The position numbers were made by a program, and so were the translations under genes. A DNA stretch of 64,000 nt, taken from Calonectria ilicicola (taxonomy: Eukaryota; Ascomycota; Sordariomycetes; Hypocreales; Nectriaceae). The notes beneath the pieces were generated by a model. The model saw nothing but the letters and a program-made list of their open reading frames with translations, made no database searches and was not told the origin of the DNA. The DNA is taken from positions 4,960,001 to 5,024,000 of the forward strand of contig CP085830.1 in assembly GCA_020809705.1 (NCBI GenBank). Direction: 5' to 3'. Positions 11,629 through 24,399 of the stretch are shown piece by piece. The number at the start of each line of letters is the position of its first letter. The first letter of the stretch is position 1.

Positions 11629-14600
11629 AAGTAATAATAATTATTAAGTTTTAAATTAAATAATTTTAATTTAAAAAAAGAATATAAAAATTAAATAAAA
11701 TAAAAAAATTTATTTTTTTATAAATAAAATTAATTAAATAAGAAAAAGATTTAATTTATTAATTAAGTAATTAATTTAATTAAATATTAAATTAATTAAA
11801 TTAATTAAATTAATTAAATTAATTAAATTAATTAAATTAATTAAATTAATTATTATATATAAATTTTAAAGATTTCTTAATTATTATTTTAAATTCTTTA
11901 TTAAAAAAAAAACTTACTAATATAATTACCTTTAATAATCTAAAGGCCCTATTTAATTAGAAATATAATAAAAACAACTAATTTATAATAATAGAAGTTC
12001 TATAAAAAAAAATGTTTAAAATATTAGAATATAGTAGATCTTTATATTATTAGAATTACTTAGAATTTAATTAAAAAGATTATTATTAAAATAAAAAATA
12101 AAAAAATCTTATTTTATAAATTAAATTATTTTATATATACTTTCTTAAAAGAATTAAAAATAAAAGAAAATTTAAAATTAATTTTTAAAAATATTTAAAT
12201 AATTATTTAAATAATAAAAATAATAATATTAAAATCTTAACTTAATCTAATCCTAAGAAAAAGACTAGTACCATTAAATATTACTTATATTTATAGAAGT
12301 CTAATTAACTTTAATAAGTAAGAGGCTATATTAAGTAAGGGTATTTTAATCTTAGCTATATTAAACCTATCTTAGGAACTATAGGAGATAAGTTTAAATA
12401 TTATTAATTCTAATATTTAGAGATTAGAAGGATTAGAAGGAATAATAAAATTACTATTATTAAAGAATAAAATAAAAAAAATATTAGAAAATCTATAATA
12501 GAAACTAAAAATAATAAATCTAGCTAAAAGGAATAAAGCTATTAACTAATTAATCAAATTAATAAATAAATTGGACCTAAGTTTAGTTAGTAGATAGAAG
12601 AAAAATAAAAGTTAAAATAAGTCTATTCCACCCTATCCCTTTATATTAAAAAATATTAATAAATTAAATATAACCTTCTTATAATTAAAATTAATATTAT
12701 TTAAAATTAAAGAAAAACTATCTTATATTACTCCTAGACTAAGAGATAGCATAGAATATTAATAAAAAGAATTCTATTTAAAACCACCAGTAAGGAACTA
12801 GATTATAGATTATATTAAAATAAATAAAACTATCTAATAAAAAGCTAGAATTAATAAAATACTAGAATTTAAGAGTATTTAAAAGTAATTAATTATTTAG
12901 ATTAAAAATATTAGTTTTTTCTAGCTTAATAGTAAAATAGAAAAAGCTAAGAAAGAAGGATTTTAATATAATAGTAAGTAAATTATTTTTATAAATATTA
13001 AAATATAAATTTAAATAATTAAATCCATCTAGAAGAATAATTTAAATATTAATTATAATTACATCTAATAAAATATCTAAAGTCTACTTTAAAGATCTAT
13101 ATTAAAATAATACTATTATTAATTAAATTTAAAAGAATAAAGAAGATTTATAATAATTATTAAAATCTTCTTTAATATAATTTAAAAGGAATTTAAAATA
13201 AAAAAAAGATAAATAATATATTAAATAAAAATAGCTAGATATAACTAATAAAGTATCCTAGATAATATTCTAATATATAATTTTATCTCTTAGGTATTTA
13301 GCTAAATAAGATTAATAGGATAGATAGAAGAGCACCAACTTTTAATAGTAATATATAACCAATTAGTAATAGATCTATAGCTATTATACCTAAAATTAAT
13401 AGAAAATAATATTTAAAATAATTATATTAAGAAGATTAATAAAATCTATAAAAAGCTATAAGAAAAGTTAGAAGATAAGTAATAATTAAAAGATTAAATA
13501 ATACTTTAAAATCTAAAAATAAATATTAGAAAGATATATATAATAATTAAAGAAAAAAGTAAAAAAGATTAAATAAATTAGAATTAATAAGATAAAAGAT
13601 ACTATTCTTCTTACTAATAAATTAAATTAAAGAAAGAGTATAGTTATAGTAATATTAAGAATAATAAATATTTTAAATAAAAGTTAAATAGTAAATAATA
13701 AAAAGAAAAAGTAGAAAAAGATTTTAATAATAATTAAAGGAATTTAAGAAGAGAAAAAATAATTAAGTTAATTATTATTATAAGTTATTATATAATAGAT
13801 TAAGAAGTTAAAATCTATAATATTTTAATTATTATTAATAATAATAATATAAAAAAGAAAATTAATAATATATCTTTAAAACTTACCTTTATTAAAATAA
13901 AAGAGATTTTTATAATTAGGAATAATAATTGTTTTATAATAATTATATACTTATTAAAGAAAATACTAAAAATAACTTTAAGAATAAAGATTTAAATAAA
14001 GAAAGAAACCTAATATTTATTAAATATATAAAAGTATATTATATAAATATTATTATTTTAAAAAGAAGAAAAAATAACTTTTAAAAAGTATAAATTATTA
14101 AAGTAATTAGTAGATCTAATTTTATAAAAAGGCTTAAGAAGAAATATAATATTTATATATAAATTAAAATGTAATTTAATAATAAAAGAGAATATTATTA
14201 AGTATATATTAATATTAAATATTTTATTATATTAGTAAATTATAATTAATTAAGAAAGAATATAAAAAAAATAAAATAGAAATTATAAACCTTAAAGAAA
14301 ATAAATAATATTAGATTTTAGCTTATAGCCACTAAGATAACTATCTTTAACTTCTACCTTATTAAAACTATATAAAAAAAAAAATAAATAATCACTTTAC
14401 TATTACTATAGATATAATAGAAATATTAAGACTTAGGCTTCTATTAAGAATAAACTTCCTATTTAAATATAATATTAAAATAGATTTTATTAAATTAATA
14501 ATTACTTTCTACTTAATATAAAATCTTAAATATTAAGTAGAAATTTTCTATAAAAAACTATAAAAGATTTTAAAGAAAATTACTAATATATATATAGTTA

Positions 14601-15339
14601 TAATTAGCTTATAGAAGACTGCTTTTATTTAGGTACACTGGAATGCTCTACTAGAGAACTAAGATAAAGATAAGTAATTAGATTCTTTTTACTTAATAAT
14701 TAAATAATCTAAAGTATCTAATATTATCCTTAATAGATCCTTCTTTAAACTAATCTAAGTTTATAATATATTTAATAAAAAAATAATTATTAGGAAGAAA
14801 GAGAAAATTATAATAATTATAAGTAGGTAGATTAGAGAATAAGTTTATTTTATTTTAGAAAATATTATATTTAAGATAATATAAAATTAAATCTTTAAAA
14901 TAAAAAGAATATTTATAATAATCTTAAAAAAAGCTAAGGATAATTATAACTCTATTAAAGCTAATATAAACCCTATAAAAGTTAATATAGAAATACTAAG
15001 TTATAGAATAACTAAAGTAAAAGATATTCTTTTTATATAAAATAAATATAAAATTTTAATTATAAACCTAGATTTAGAAGCTATAATTAAAATAATTAAA
15101 TTAAATAATAAATTTAATATTTATAAGAATTAAAATATTATTTTAATAAAAGAAGAAGATAAAATATAAGTAGATTTAATTAATAGATAGTAAAATTAGA
15201 AAAAGATTATAAAAAAGTACCTACTAAAGATCAAAGATTATATTTTATTAAATAAAATATATAATAAGCTTTATTATAATAAAAAGATATAATATATAAA
15301 AAAACTAATATTAATAATCTATTTTATATTTATTATTTA

Positions 15340-15790
15340 AAAAATTATAAATAATAAAAAAAAAGGTAAAGTAATTATAAATCTTTAATTTTTAAATTAA
15401 CTAACTATTCTTAATATATACCTTTTACTAGATTAGGATAATATTATATTAAAAATAAAAAGTATAAAGTAGTTTTTAATATTTAATAAAATAAGATTTT
15501 TTTACCAATTACCTATATTTAAAGAGTACTAGAATTAAATAATTATTATATTTAATTAAGATTTAAAGGAATCTAATATTATATTAATAGAATTTAAGAA
15601 TATATCTACTTTTATATAAAGATTTTAAGATAAGCTTTTTAATAATTATAAGGGCTTTATATAAATCTATATTAATAATATAATTATCTTTTTTATTATT
15701 TTTAAAGAATATTTATAATATTTTAAAAAGTATTATAAATTATTTTTAATAATAAAATAAAAATTATAATAAATAAGTTATTTTTAATAT
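15340..15790 (+). pseudogene. Reverse transcriptase remnant of Gypsy element 1
   Basis: Conceptual reading gives a KGKVIINL-like start, then a YQLP segment, GFKN, DKLF and the catalytic box YINNI in place of YIDDI, followed by FKEYL (family form FEEHL). These are the order and spacing of a Gypsy reverse transcriptase. Both catalytic aspartates are changed to asparagine and several stops interrupt the frame, so it is dead. Confidence 0.85.
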
Positions 15791-16244
15791 ACTTAAGGAT
15801 ATAATTACTTAAATTTATTATAAATAAAAATAAAATCTAGAAAATAAAAGACCAATTAGTAACCTTTATTAAAATAATAATACTAACTAGCTTAAAAGAA
15901 CTTAAAACTTACCTAAAAATAATTAATTTTCTTTATTAAAGAATACTATAATTTAAAGTAAGAGTAAAATTATTATAAAAAAGAAAAATAGAATTATTAT
16001 AAGAAGTTAGAAAGAATAATAAAATCTTATTAAAATTATTAAGATTTATTAAAAGAAAAAAATCTTCTTAAAGAAATTTAAATCTACTAAAGGAAAACTA
16101 GAATTATTTAAAAACTTATAATAGTTTCTTATAAACTAATTCCTTCTTTATTATTATAATCTAATTAAACTACTTTTCTTTAAATTAGATATATATAAGA
16201 ATAGATTTAATTTATATATATTTTAATTATATAAAAAATAAAAT

Positions 16245-17075
16245 ACTGCTCGTATCCTGTCACACTGCTCATATCCTATTAGTTATTTGATTAAACCATT
16301 GTTTATATTTCCTATTCTACAGCCTTTCCTACCTTTTTCCTTCCACTATACTATATTTATAACTATTCAATTCAACATATTAATCTATATAAAACCCTTA
16401 TTCTTTATTTCCTCTAAAAATCTCTCTTAGTTCTTCTTAAAGGAAGATCTTTTATATTTAAATATATTAAAATACTTTAATATTAATTTTATTATTTATT
16501 ATTGCTTTTAAATAAAGGTCTTATTTTTATTTAAAAGATTCTTCTTTTTAAAAAGGAGTTTATATTTTTAAAAAATTAACTTAATTCTAATTTAATTCTT
16601 TATATTATCTTACTTTTATACTTTTATTATTTTTTTTAAAGTTTTTTTAATTTTTAATTCTTTATATTTAGTTTAATATTATTAATTTAGATTTCTTAAT
16701 AAATATATTAAACTATAGATTCTATTTCTAAAGAGCTATTACTTTTATAAATAATATATTATTTAAATATCTTAATTATATATATATATATTTTTAAAAG
16801 AGTTTATTTAATATATATTTAAAAAAAGTTATTTAAAAAAGATTTATTTAAGTATATATTACTACATTCCTAGTTAGTAGAAAATTCTTCCTTTTATTAT
16901 ATAAGGGTTCCATCTATCAAGGTTTTCATCTTATGTTGCCTTTAGGCTTCAGAGTTGGCACAAGGGCGATTGTACCAATCGATGTGAAAGTCTATCATGA
17001 GGCGTGCCTTTAGGTCCCGTGACCTTGTCGGCATCTTTCTTTCTTAAAAGGAAGAAAATAACTATATGAAAGACA
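16245..17075 (+). repeat. LTR-like repeat S copy 2, inserted in pol of Gypsy 1
   Basis: The segment is clearly less AT-rich than the pol sequence on both sides. It begins with TGCTCGTATCCTGTCACAC followed by a near-repeat (TGCTCATATCC), has a TATA-like TATATAAAACCCTT near 16390, and ends near AAGAAAATAACTATATGAAA. It separates the reverse transcriptase from the integrase of Gypsy 1, so it must be a later insertion. It resembles a solo LTR of a different retroelement. Its 3' part recurs inverted at 9610-10360. Confidence 0.6.
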
Positions 17076-17869
17076 TAAAAAATAAAATAGAAAAGTGATC
17101 TTAGGGAAAGATATACCTACTAATAATCTAAAACCTATTATATTTCTATCTTAGTTAACTTTAATAATTAAGAAGAAATATAGATCTATAGAAGTAAAGG
17201 TAATAGTGGTTAGATAGGTAGTAAAATAGTTAAGAAAAATAATCTAATCTAACTAAAATCTAGTTAATATTATTATAGATTATATAATAATATAAGGAAT
17301 TATTATATATACTTTCTTTAATATTTTTAATTTTAATAAAATTAATTTTAAATTAATAAATATTATAAACTATTTATTAATTTTTTAATTTTATATATTT
17401 TATATTTTAAAAATACTTAATATAATATTTAATATATTATTATAATTATTAATTAAAGAATTATTATATTAAAATATTAAAAAAAGTAAATTTAATAAAT
17501 TAAAAGTAATAGTTAATATTATAATAATAAAAATTATAATAATTTTAAAGTTAAAATTAAGGATTTTATAAAAATACTTTAAAAATAAGAAATTATTATA
17601 AATTTAAGAAAACTTATAAAGAATCTAGTAAGAAAAAGGCCTAAATTACCTAATAGAATAGAAACTATAGAAGTTATAGAAATTAATAGAAGATAGAATA
17701 CTATATTATATTAATTATTATAAAAAAAGAAGGATTTATATCCTTTACCTAATAATTAAAATTATCTTTATAATGATTTATGATAATAAGGAATACTTAG
17801 GTTTCTATAAGATAATATCTAAATTAAAATAAGTATATTTTTATAGGATAGCTAAAATAGTAGAAAAGT

Positions 17870-18260
17870 TTATTATATATTGCCTAATATATTAAAAAAC
17901 TCTATTAATTATAAAAAAAATAGAAGAGCTATAGTTAATTCTAACTATTCTAAAGGTATTTTATATTATAATATTAGATTTTATAATAAACCTACTAATA
18001 GAAAATTCCTAAGGAACAATATGGGCTATCCTAGGGTATATTAAATTAGATATAATATATCTAATAAGTTATTTATTCTTAAAGAAAATAATAATAATAA
18101 TAGAACACTTATTATATATAATCAAGAAATAAATAATTATATTTTTATAATTATAAATAATATATAATTAGAGAATTCCAATATAAATTTTAATTAATAA
18201 AAATATAAAGTTTATAAATACTCTTTAAAAAGTTATATTAACCCTTTTAAAAGCTATATA
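17870..18260 (+). pseudogene. Integrase remnant of Gypsy element 1
   Basis: After a YCLIY.KT remnant of the His/Cys zinc finger comes IPKVFYIIILDFIINLL-like sequence, matching the start of the Gypsy integrase catalytic core (family form LDFIxGLP). About 25 codons later comes a tract that still follows the family pattern. Stop codons interrupt it. Confidence 0.75.
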
Positions 18261-19865
18261 TCTTATCTTAACTATATATTATTCTTAAATTAATAATAAT
18301 ACTAAGTAAAAGAACTAATTAATTAAAATAATTATATAATATTATATTATAATAGAGCTAAATATAGTATAGATATAAATGCTTCTAGTAATATAATATT
18401 ATTTAAATAATATTATTTTAAATAATATTAGAAGGTCATTAAATAAACTAATTTATAGATTTAAATTAAGAATAATAGTAGATTTTATTACATTTATTAA
18501 TATAATTAATAAAAAAACTAATAAAATTATAATAAATATCTTATAAAAATTATATTCTTATAAAACTATATTCCTTATTAATATTATAATAAGATTATCA
18601 AAAATACAATATAATAATAACTATATACTAATAAAAATCAACTAAGGAGATATTATTTATTTTAGATTATATAATAAATACTATTTATTAGAAAAACTAA
18701 AAAAAAGTAATTACTAATTAAAGCTAGATTTTACTAAGTAATATACAAAATCTACTAATAGACTATAAAACTTAACTTCCCTTTATATTAAAAAGTATAT
18801 TTAATAATCTTAATTATATATATATAGAAATTATAATAAGGTAAAGATCTATTTAAAAGAGTATAATCTCTTTTATTATTAGTAGTAATTAAAGGATTAA
18901 AAATTATAAATTATTAAAAGATAGATAGAATTATTTAATTAAGGATTTATTAATATTATAATAAATTAATTAGATATTCTTTTATTTAATAAAAAGGATT
19001 TATTATTAAAGAAGACTTTTAGTTAAAAGAATCTAATATTAGAATAAATACTTTTAATATTATAAATAAATTTTTTAAAAAATATTTAATTAATTAGGAA
19101 AAAAATATTAAAAGAAAGGTTTCTAAAAATCACTTGATCTAGAAATAATAGCTAGATTAAGACTTTAAATCCTTTAAATAAGTAAAATTAATATATTTTA
19201 TTTTATTTTAATTTATTTCCTATATTATATATAGTAATTAAAAACAACATCTTTAAAAGTAAAAATAACACCTAAAATATTAATATTAATTCTAAGAAAA
19301 ATATACCCATAAAGGGTTACTATAAGGATAATTTTATTAAAGGATCTACTTTACTTTTAATTATTAAATAAATATTTTTTATTAATTTTAATTAAAATTA
19401 AACTTTTTTTCTATATTTTTTTAAATTTATATAAAAAAATTAAAAAATTAAAATTAATTTTATATTATTACCTTTAATTTATTATAAATATTTAAATAAA
19501 AATAATCTCTTAAAGAGAAATAGCTAAGTTTTTTTATTTATATACTTACTAAAATAATAAATAATAAAAAAAGAATTATTTATATTAGTTTTATTAATTA
19601 AAAAAATAATAATTATAATAATTAAAGAATTAACTTAATATTACTAAAGATAATAAATTCCTTAAAATCTAAGAAATTAGATATATTTAATTAAAACAAA
19701 AATATATCTAACTTTATATATAAATAATATAAATACTAAAAAGAACTATTTTAAGAAAAAAAGATAAAATATTAGAAATAAAAGAATAAGCAATAAATAA
19801 GATAAGATAAAATCAATTTATAAAAAAATATAATTACTATTCAAGCAATTAATAGCAATAATAAA

Positions 19866-21260
19866 ATATCTACCAATTTATTACTTAACCACTTTAATAT
19901 AAAAATTAAATATCTATTTAAAATTAAACCTTCTTTAAAAGTTAAAGCTAATACCTTAGAAATTAGAATTAATAATATAAATATTAAAGATCTCTTTAAG
20001 AATAAGAAAATTAATCTCTTATTTAAGAGTGAAGAAGAAAAGAATATAATCTTAGGAACTAATAGTATTAAAAATAAATATAATAGTCTTATTATTAAAT
20101 TTACTTTTATTAATAATTTTATTATTAAGAATAGATCTTTTAGTAGTATAGTATATTATAAGTATAATTATTATATATAAAAACTAATAGACTAAACTAA
20201 TAATAAAATAAATAAATCTAGACTTAAGGAAGGTAATATCTATAGTATATATAGATTTAAAGGAAAAAAGAAAAATATTAAGAAAAAATTTATTTAAATA
20301 GACTATTAAATTACCTTATATTATAAATTTAAATTTTATAATTTAAAAGAAGTAATTAATAAAAGATATAATAAGAACTACTTACTTTACCCCTTATTTA
20401 TTAAGGTATATTACTATTATTATAAAGCTTTCTATAAGAAGAATAAACTTATTAATATATAGGTTAAATAGTCTAAAAGTATCTAAGTGGCTATTAATAT
20501 AGTCCACTAGATTAAATAGTATCTAAAAGAAGCTATTATTATCTACTATAATAGAGATTTTATTATTTATTAAAGAAAAAATTAAAATTATTAAGAATTA
20601 ATTCTTTCTTATATAAAGATCTTAGTAATTTAATTTATTAAGCTATATAGCTTTTTTAATTAATTAATAGTAAAAGCTTTTAAAGTAATTTAATATAATT
20701 ATCTTCTTAATATTACTAAAGAATCTTTTATAAGGATAATAGAAAGTTTTAGTATTAATATAGAAAAAAGTAATATAATTAAAATTAAAAATATTATTTT
20801 TTATATTTTAATTATTATTATAAATATAAAAATTACTTTAATTAATATTAAAAAAGGTTTTAATATATTTTAAAAAGAATTTAATAAAAAGATAATTAAA
20901 AATAATATCTTTTTAAAAATCTTAATAAAAATTATTTTAAATATTAAAATATTAAAAGAATATAATATTAAATTAAAAGTATATATTATAAAATTAGAAA
21001 TATATAAGATTAAAATCTTCAAAAAGAAGATAGATTGGATTATTAAACTTACTATTATAAAAATTTAAATTATCCTTAATAAGAAAATATCCTATAAAAA
21101 GCTAACTATATAAAATCCTTCTATTACTAAAATAAAGAAATAGATCTTACCCCTAGGTTAAAAGAGAGATCTACCTATTAAATAAAAGGGTCTATTTAGA
21201 AAGAAAATAAGAACTACTTTAAAATTAAATAAAGGAAATATTTTTAATTTATTCTATATT
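19866..21260 (+). pseudogene. Extra long degraded ORF downstream of integrase
   Basis: One frame (codons starting at positions divisible by 3) stays coding-like for about 465 codons in DNA of extreme AT content. From 19866 to 20180 it has no stop at all. Afterwards stops occur singly, at places compatible with former Gln or Trp codons (RIP makes TAA and TAG from these). It probably began at the ATA at 19866, an ATG with G-to-A change, followed by Ser-Thr. The product would be rich in Lys, Ile and acidic residues now changed to Asn/Lys. No known domain is recognised. It lies between integrase and the 3' LTR, where most Gypsy elements have no gene. Confidence 0.55.
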
Positions 21261-21497
21261 ATTTTATTTAATTAAAAGTAATAAAAAATATAATTTTAAG
21301 AAGTAATAGAAATAATTATTAAAAAAATAAAATAAAATAGAAAATTATAAAAAGAAATAAAAAAAGAAAAAAGATTTTAAAAGAAAATAATAATATAAAA
21401 GTAAATAATAATTATAAAAAAAATAATCTTAATTAATTAAAAAAAAATTTTAAATTATTAAAATAATAATTATTTTCTTTAAATAAAAGAGGCACTT

Positions 21498-21771
21498 ATT
21501 ATAATTCTTCTCTAAATATATTAAATTAATAAATTATATATAGCTTTTAACCTTCTATAAGTAGAAGCTACCTAATAATATAAAGAAAATAAGTAATATT
21601 TAATCTTATACTATAAAACCTACCTTTCCATATTATAAGGCAAAATGTTATATCTAACCTTCTATTAGCTAATATCAACTTGTTATATTAAAGACCTTAT
21701 TATCTTATCTAACTACTTACCTCTAGCTAGAACCTATGTACCAAATGCTGACTGCACCTAGAAGTGTAATA
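21498..21771 (+). repeat. 3' LTR of Gypsy element 1
   Basis: This copy keeps more C and G than the 5' LTR, for example CTAACCTTCTATTAGCTAA and AAATGCTGACTGCACC. Comparing the two copies shows almost only C/T and G/A differences, the signature of RIP. Confidence 0.8.
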
Positions 21772-22524
21772 ATTATATAATTATTTTTATTAATTATAAA
21801 TTAAAAAATAAAAAAAAATAATAAATTAATAATTTAATTATATATATTTAAAATAAAAATTTAATAAAAAATCGTTTAAAAATTAATTTAAAAATTTTAT
21901 ATTAAATATTATAATTTAAAATTATTATTATAATTAATTTTTATAATATTTAAAATATAAAATAAATAAAGAAATAAATAAATATATTTAATATATATTT
22001 AATTAATATAAATAAAATAATATATAAAATAATAATTTATTAAAATACTTTAATATTTATAAAATTATTTAATTTTTTTTAAATATTTTTTATATTATTT
22101 TTATTTATATTTTTATTTTATTAAAAAATATTTTTATTTTATTTTAATAATATTTTTTTATTATTAATATTTATTTTTTAAAAATATTATTATAAAAATA
22201 TTTTATAATAATAAAAAAATATTTTAAATAATTTTATAATAATTTTATAATAATTTAATTAAAATATTAAAAAAAATATTATAATAATTCTATAATAATA
22301 TAATAATTTATATATTAAAATATAAATAAATATTTATTTATTAATAAATCTATTTAAATAAATTTATATTATAAATATATATTATATTTTACAATCTTTA
22401 AAATATATAATTATTAAAATTATAATAATTATAAATAAATATAATTATATTTTTAAAATATAAAATATAATTTAATAATTATATTATTATTAAATATTAA
22501 ATAAAAAGAAAAATATTTTTAATT
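21772..22524 (-). repeat. Repeat R copy, left part, split by Gypsy 2
   Basis: The end of this part (ATTAAATAAAAAG, then ATTTTTAATTATT) corresponds to the sequence at 31235-31280. The continuation expected there (AATTACTTAAATAAGTACTATC) is found only after the far LTR of Gypsy 2, at about 30410. The repeat copy was therefore cut by that insertion. Confidence 0.55.
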
Positions 22525-22746
22525 ATTATAATAAACTAGATTTATAACTAAAGTAAAGCATAAATAGAACCATAATAGACCTCTATTCTTATTACTAAGA
22601 CTTTAACTTAATAAACTATAGAACTATTTACTTACACTTACTATATAATACTATTATAAACATTCTTACCTTATAATATCTTATACTAATATATATTTAA
22701 TATATATACTTAATTAATCCTTTTAATCCTATATCTTTATAATTAT
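22525..22746 (-). repeat. LTR of Gypsy element 2 (3' LTR by strand)
   Basis: It matches 30192-30412; shared landmarks are ATTACTAAGACTTTAACTTA, ACTATAGAACTATTTAC and TAATCCT..TATCTTTA. It is more mutated than its partner. Confidence 0.8.
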
Positions 22747-23762
22747 CCCCTTCTTTTAAAAGCTTATTTTTAAATTTTAAAAGGATTTAATAAAAGTAAT
22801 ATTATTTTTATACTTTATTATTTTATTTTTTATATATTCTTTTAATTTATTTATAATATTTATACATTAAAGTTATTATATTTTTAAAATAAGCTTTAGA
22901 TTTCTATATATTATACTCTATAAGCTACCTAATTTACTTAATTTAATATAATATTTTATTATTATTATCTTTATATATAATAATCTTCTTAATCTTTTAC
23001 TTATTCTTTTTTTTGGTTAGTTTTAGTAAATAAATAATAATATTACTTTTAATATCTTTCTAAAGTTTAAGTAAGAAAACTAAGAAAATATTATATATCT
23101 ATTAATATTATTTAAGTAGATATACTTTATAAGCTTATTATTTTATTCTCTTAATAATAATAATCTTAATAAACTTAAGTATAAGCTTCTTATACTTAAA
23201 TCTAAAGTTCTTTATAAATAAACTAATAATCTATTTTTTTTTATATTTTATAATAATATACTTTTTATTATAATACTTAATTTATATTTTTATAATTTTT
23301 TATTAATATTATTAAATTTAAGTATATATATAATTTAAGATTTTAATATACTTTTATATATTTTATATATAAGTTTTTAAGTACTTTAAAGTATACTTAA
23401 TTATTTTAAAATAATAATTATATAATACTTATATTAATAATACTTTAATAATATTATACTAACTATTATTATAAGTAAATTTACTCTTAAGGAGTTATAT
23501 TATTTATCTTTCTAGAATTTCTTCTATAAATAACCTTAAGTATTTTTTTAAAATTTAATATATTTATTTAATTTATTTATTAATTTAAAGATAATAAATA
23601 GTAAATAATTACCTAATTATTATTTATTCTTTTATTAATTCTTCCTAAAACTAATTTATAAATAATTTATCTTAATTACTTATAATACTTTTTAATATTT
23701 TATATTAATATTCTATATATTTATATAATATTTATATTATTTAAGTAATAATAAATATTTCT

Positions 23763-23791
23763 TTATCCCTTCAACTATGGTAAGCCTCCAC
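23763..23791 (+). repeat. Left terminal inverted repeat of the DNA transposon
   Basis: It is an exact reverse complement of 25834-25862. The adjoining bases (CTT on the left) show no TTAA target site. Confidence 0.9.
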
Positions 23792-24399
23792 TTAGGTCAC
23801 AGTCAAGGGGCATAGCCAATCATAGTGCCTCAAATAAAAGATACATCATTTCCCTACTAAATTAAGTAATACCACAAGTCCCAACAATAGCTAGATCTAC
23901 ATAGAGCTACATCATACTATTAATAGCAATGCCATAACTGCAGCAGCCACTTATTTCCACTAACTATTAATAATAGCCTCCTTTTTTTTAAAGGCCACAG
24001 CTGACCTAAACAGCCCCCTTAACAAGCCACATACTTAGATTTTCCTTTGCAGACCCAATTATACTGGTCAATAGGTATAAATTCATCTCCAGCTCAAATC
24101 CATTTTTTAGATTAGGTGTTAGTACTATATTTTTAAATAAGGCTATTCCAAATATACCAGCGCCAACCTACTTAGTCTATAAAAGGCTTCTAATTAGGCT
24201 GCCCTTAAAGCTGCAAAATAAAGCTATTAATGAGGGCTATTTCTAATAGGAAGTCCCAAGCAAGAACCTTCCAACCACCCCTTTAAACACAGTAACTAGG
24301 GCTTTAATACACCTGCATTTAATCACCCCGGTTAATAACATTCATTTTAATATTATAATTACTAGCTACTAATAAAATAGAAATTAGCTTAATATATTT

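Larger units (their letters stand above)
11355..21771 (+). mobile_element. Ty3/Gypsy LTR retrotransposon 1, RIP-degraded
   Basis: Two direct repeats of about 274 bases (11355-11628 and 21498-21771) bound the element. The plus strand between them carries a broken pol. Reverse transcriptase is readable at about 15370-15720, with the GFKN segment and the YIDDI box altered to YINNI near 15670-15690 by G-to-A change. Integrase is readable at about 17870-18250, with the zinc-finger remnant and a FxxxxLDFI-like core start. The RT-to-integrase order is that of Ty3/Gypsy. Total length of about 10.4 kb is long for the family. It includes a foreign LTR-like repeat at 16245-17075 and an additional frame at 19866-21260. 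Stops stand mostly where Gln or Trp codons are expected, as RIP would produce. Confidence 0.85.

Noticed and set aside
11760..11850. Runs of TTAATTAAA near 11760-11850 as a microsatellite or array of sites
   Set aside because: It is a simple AT repeat in RIP-mutated DNA inside Gypsy 1; there is no regular spacer-repeat structure and no reason to assign a function.
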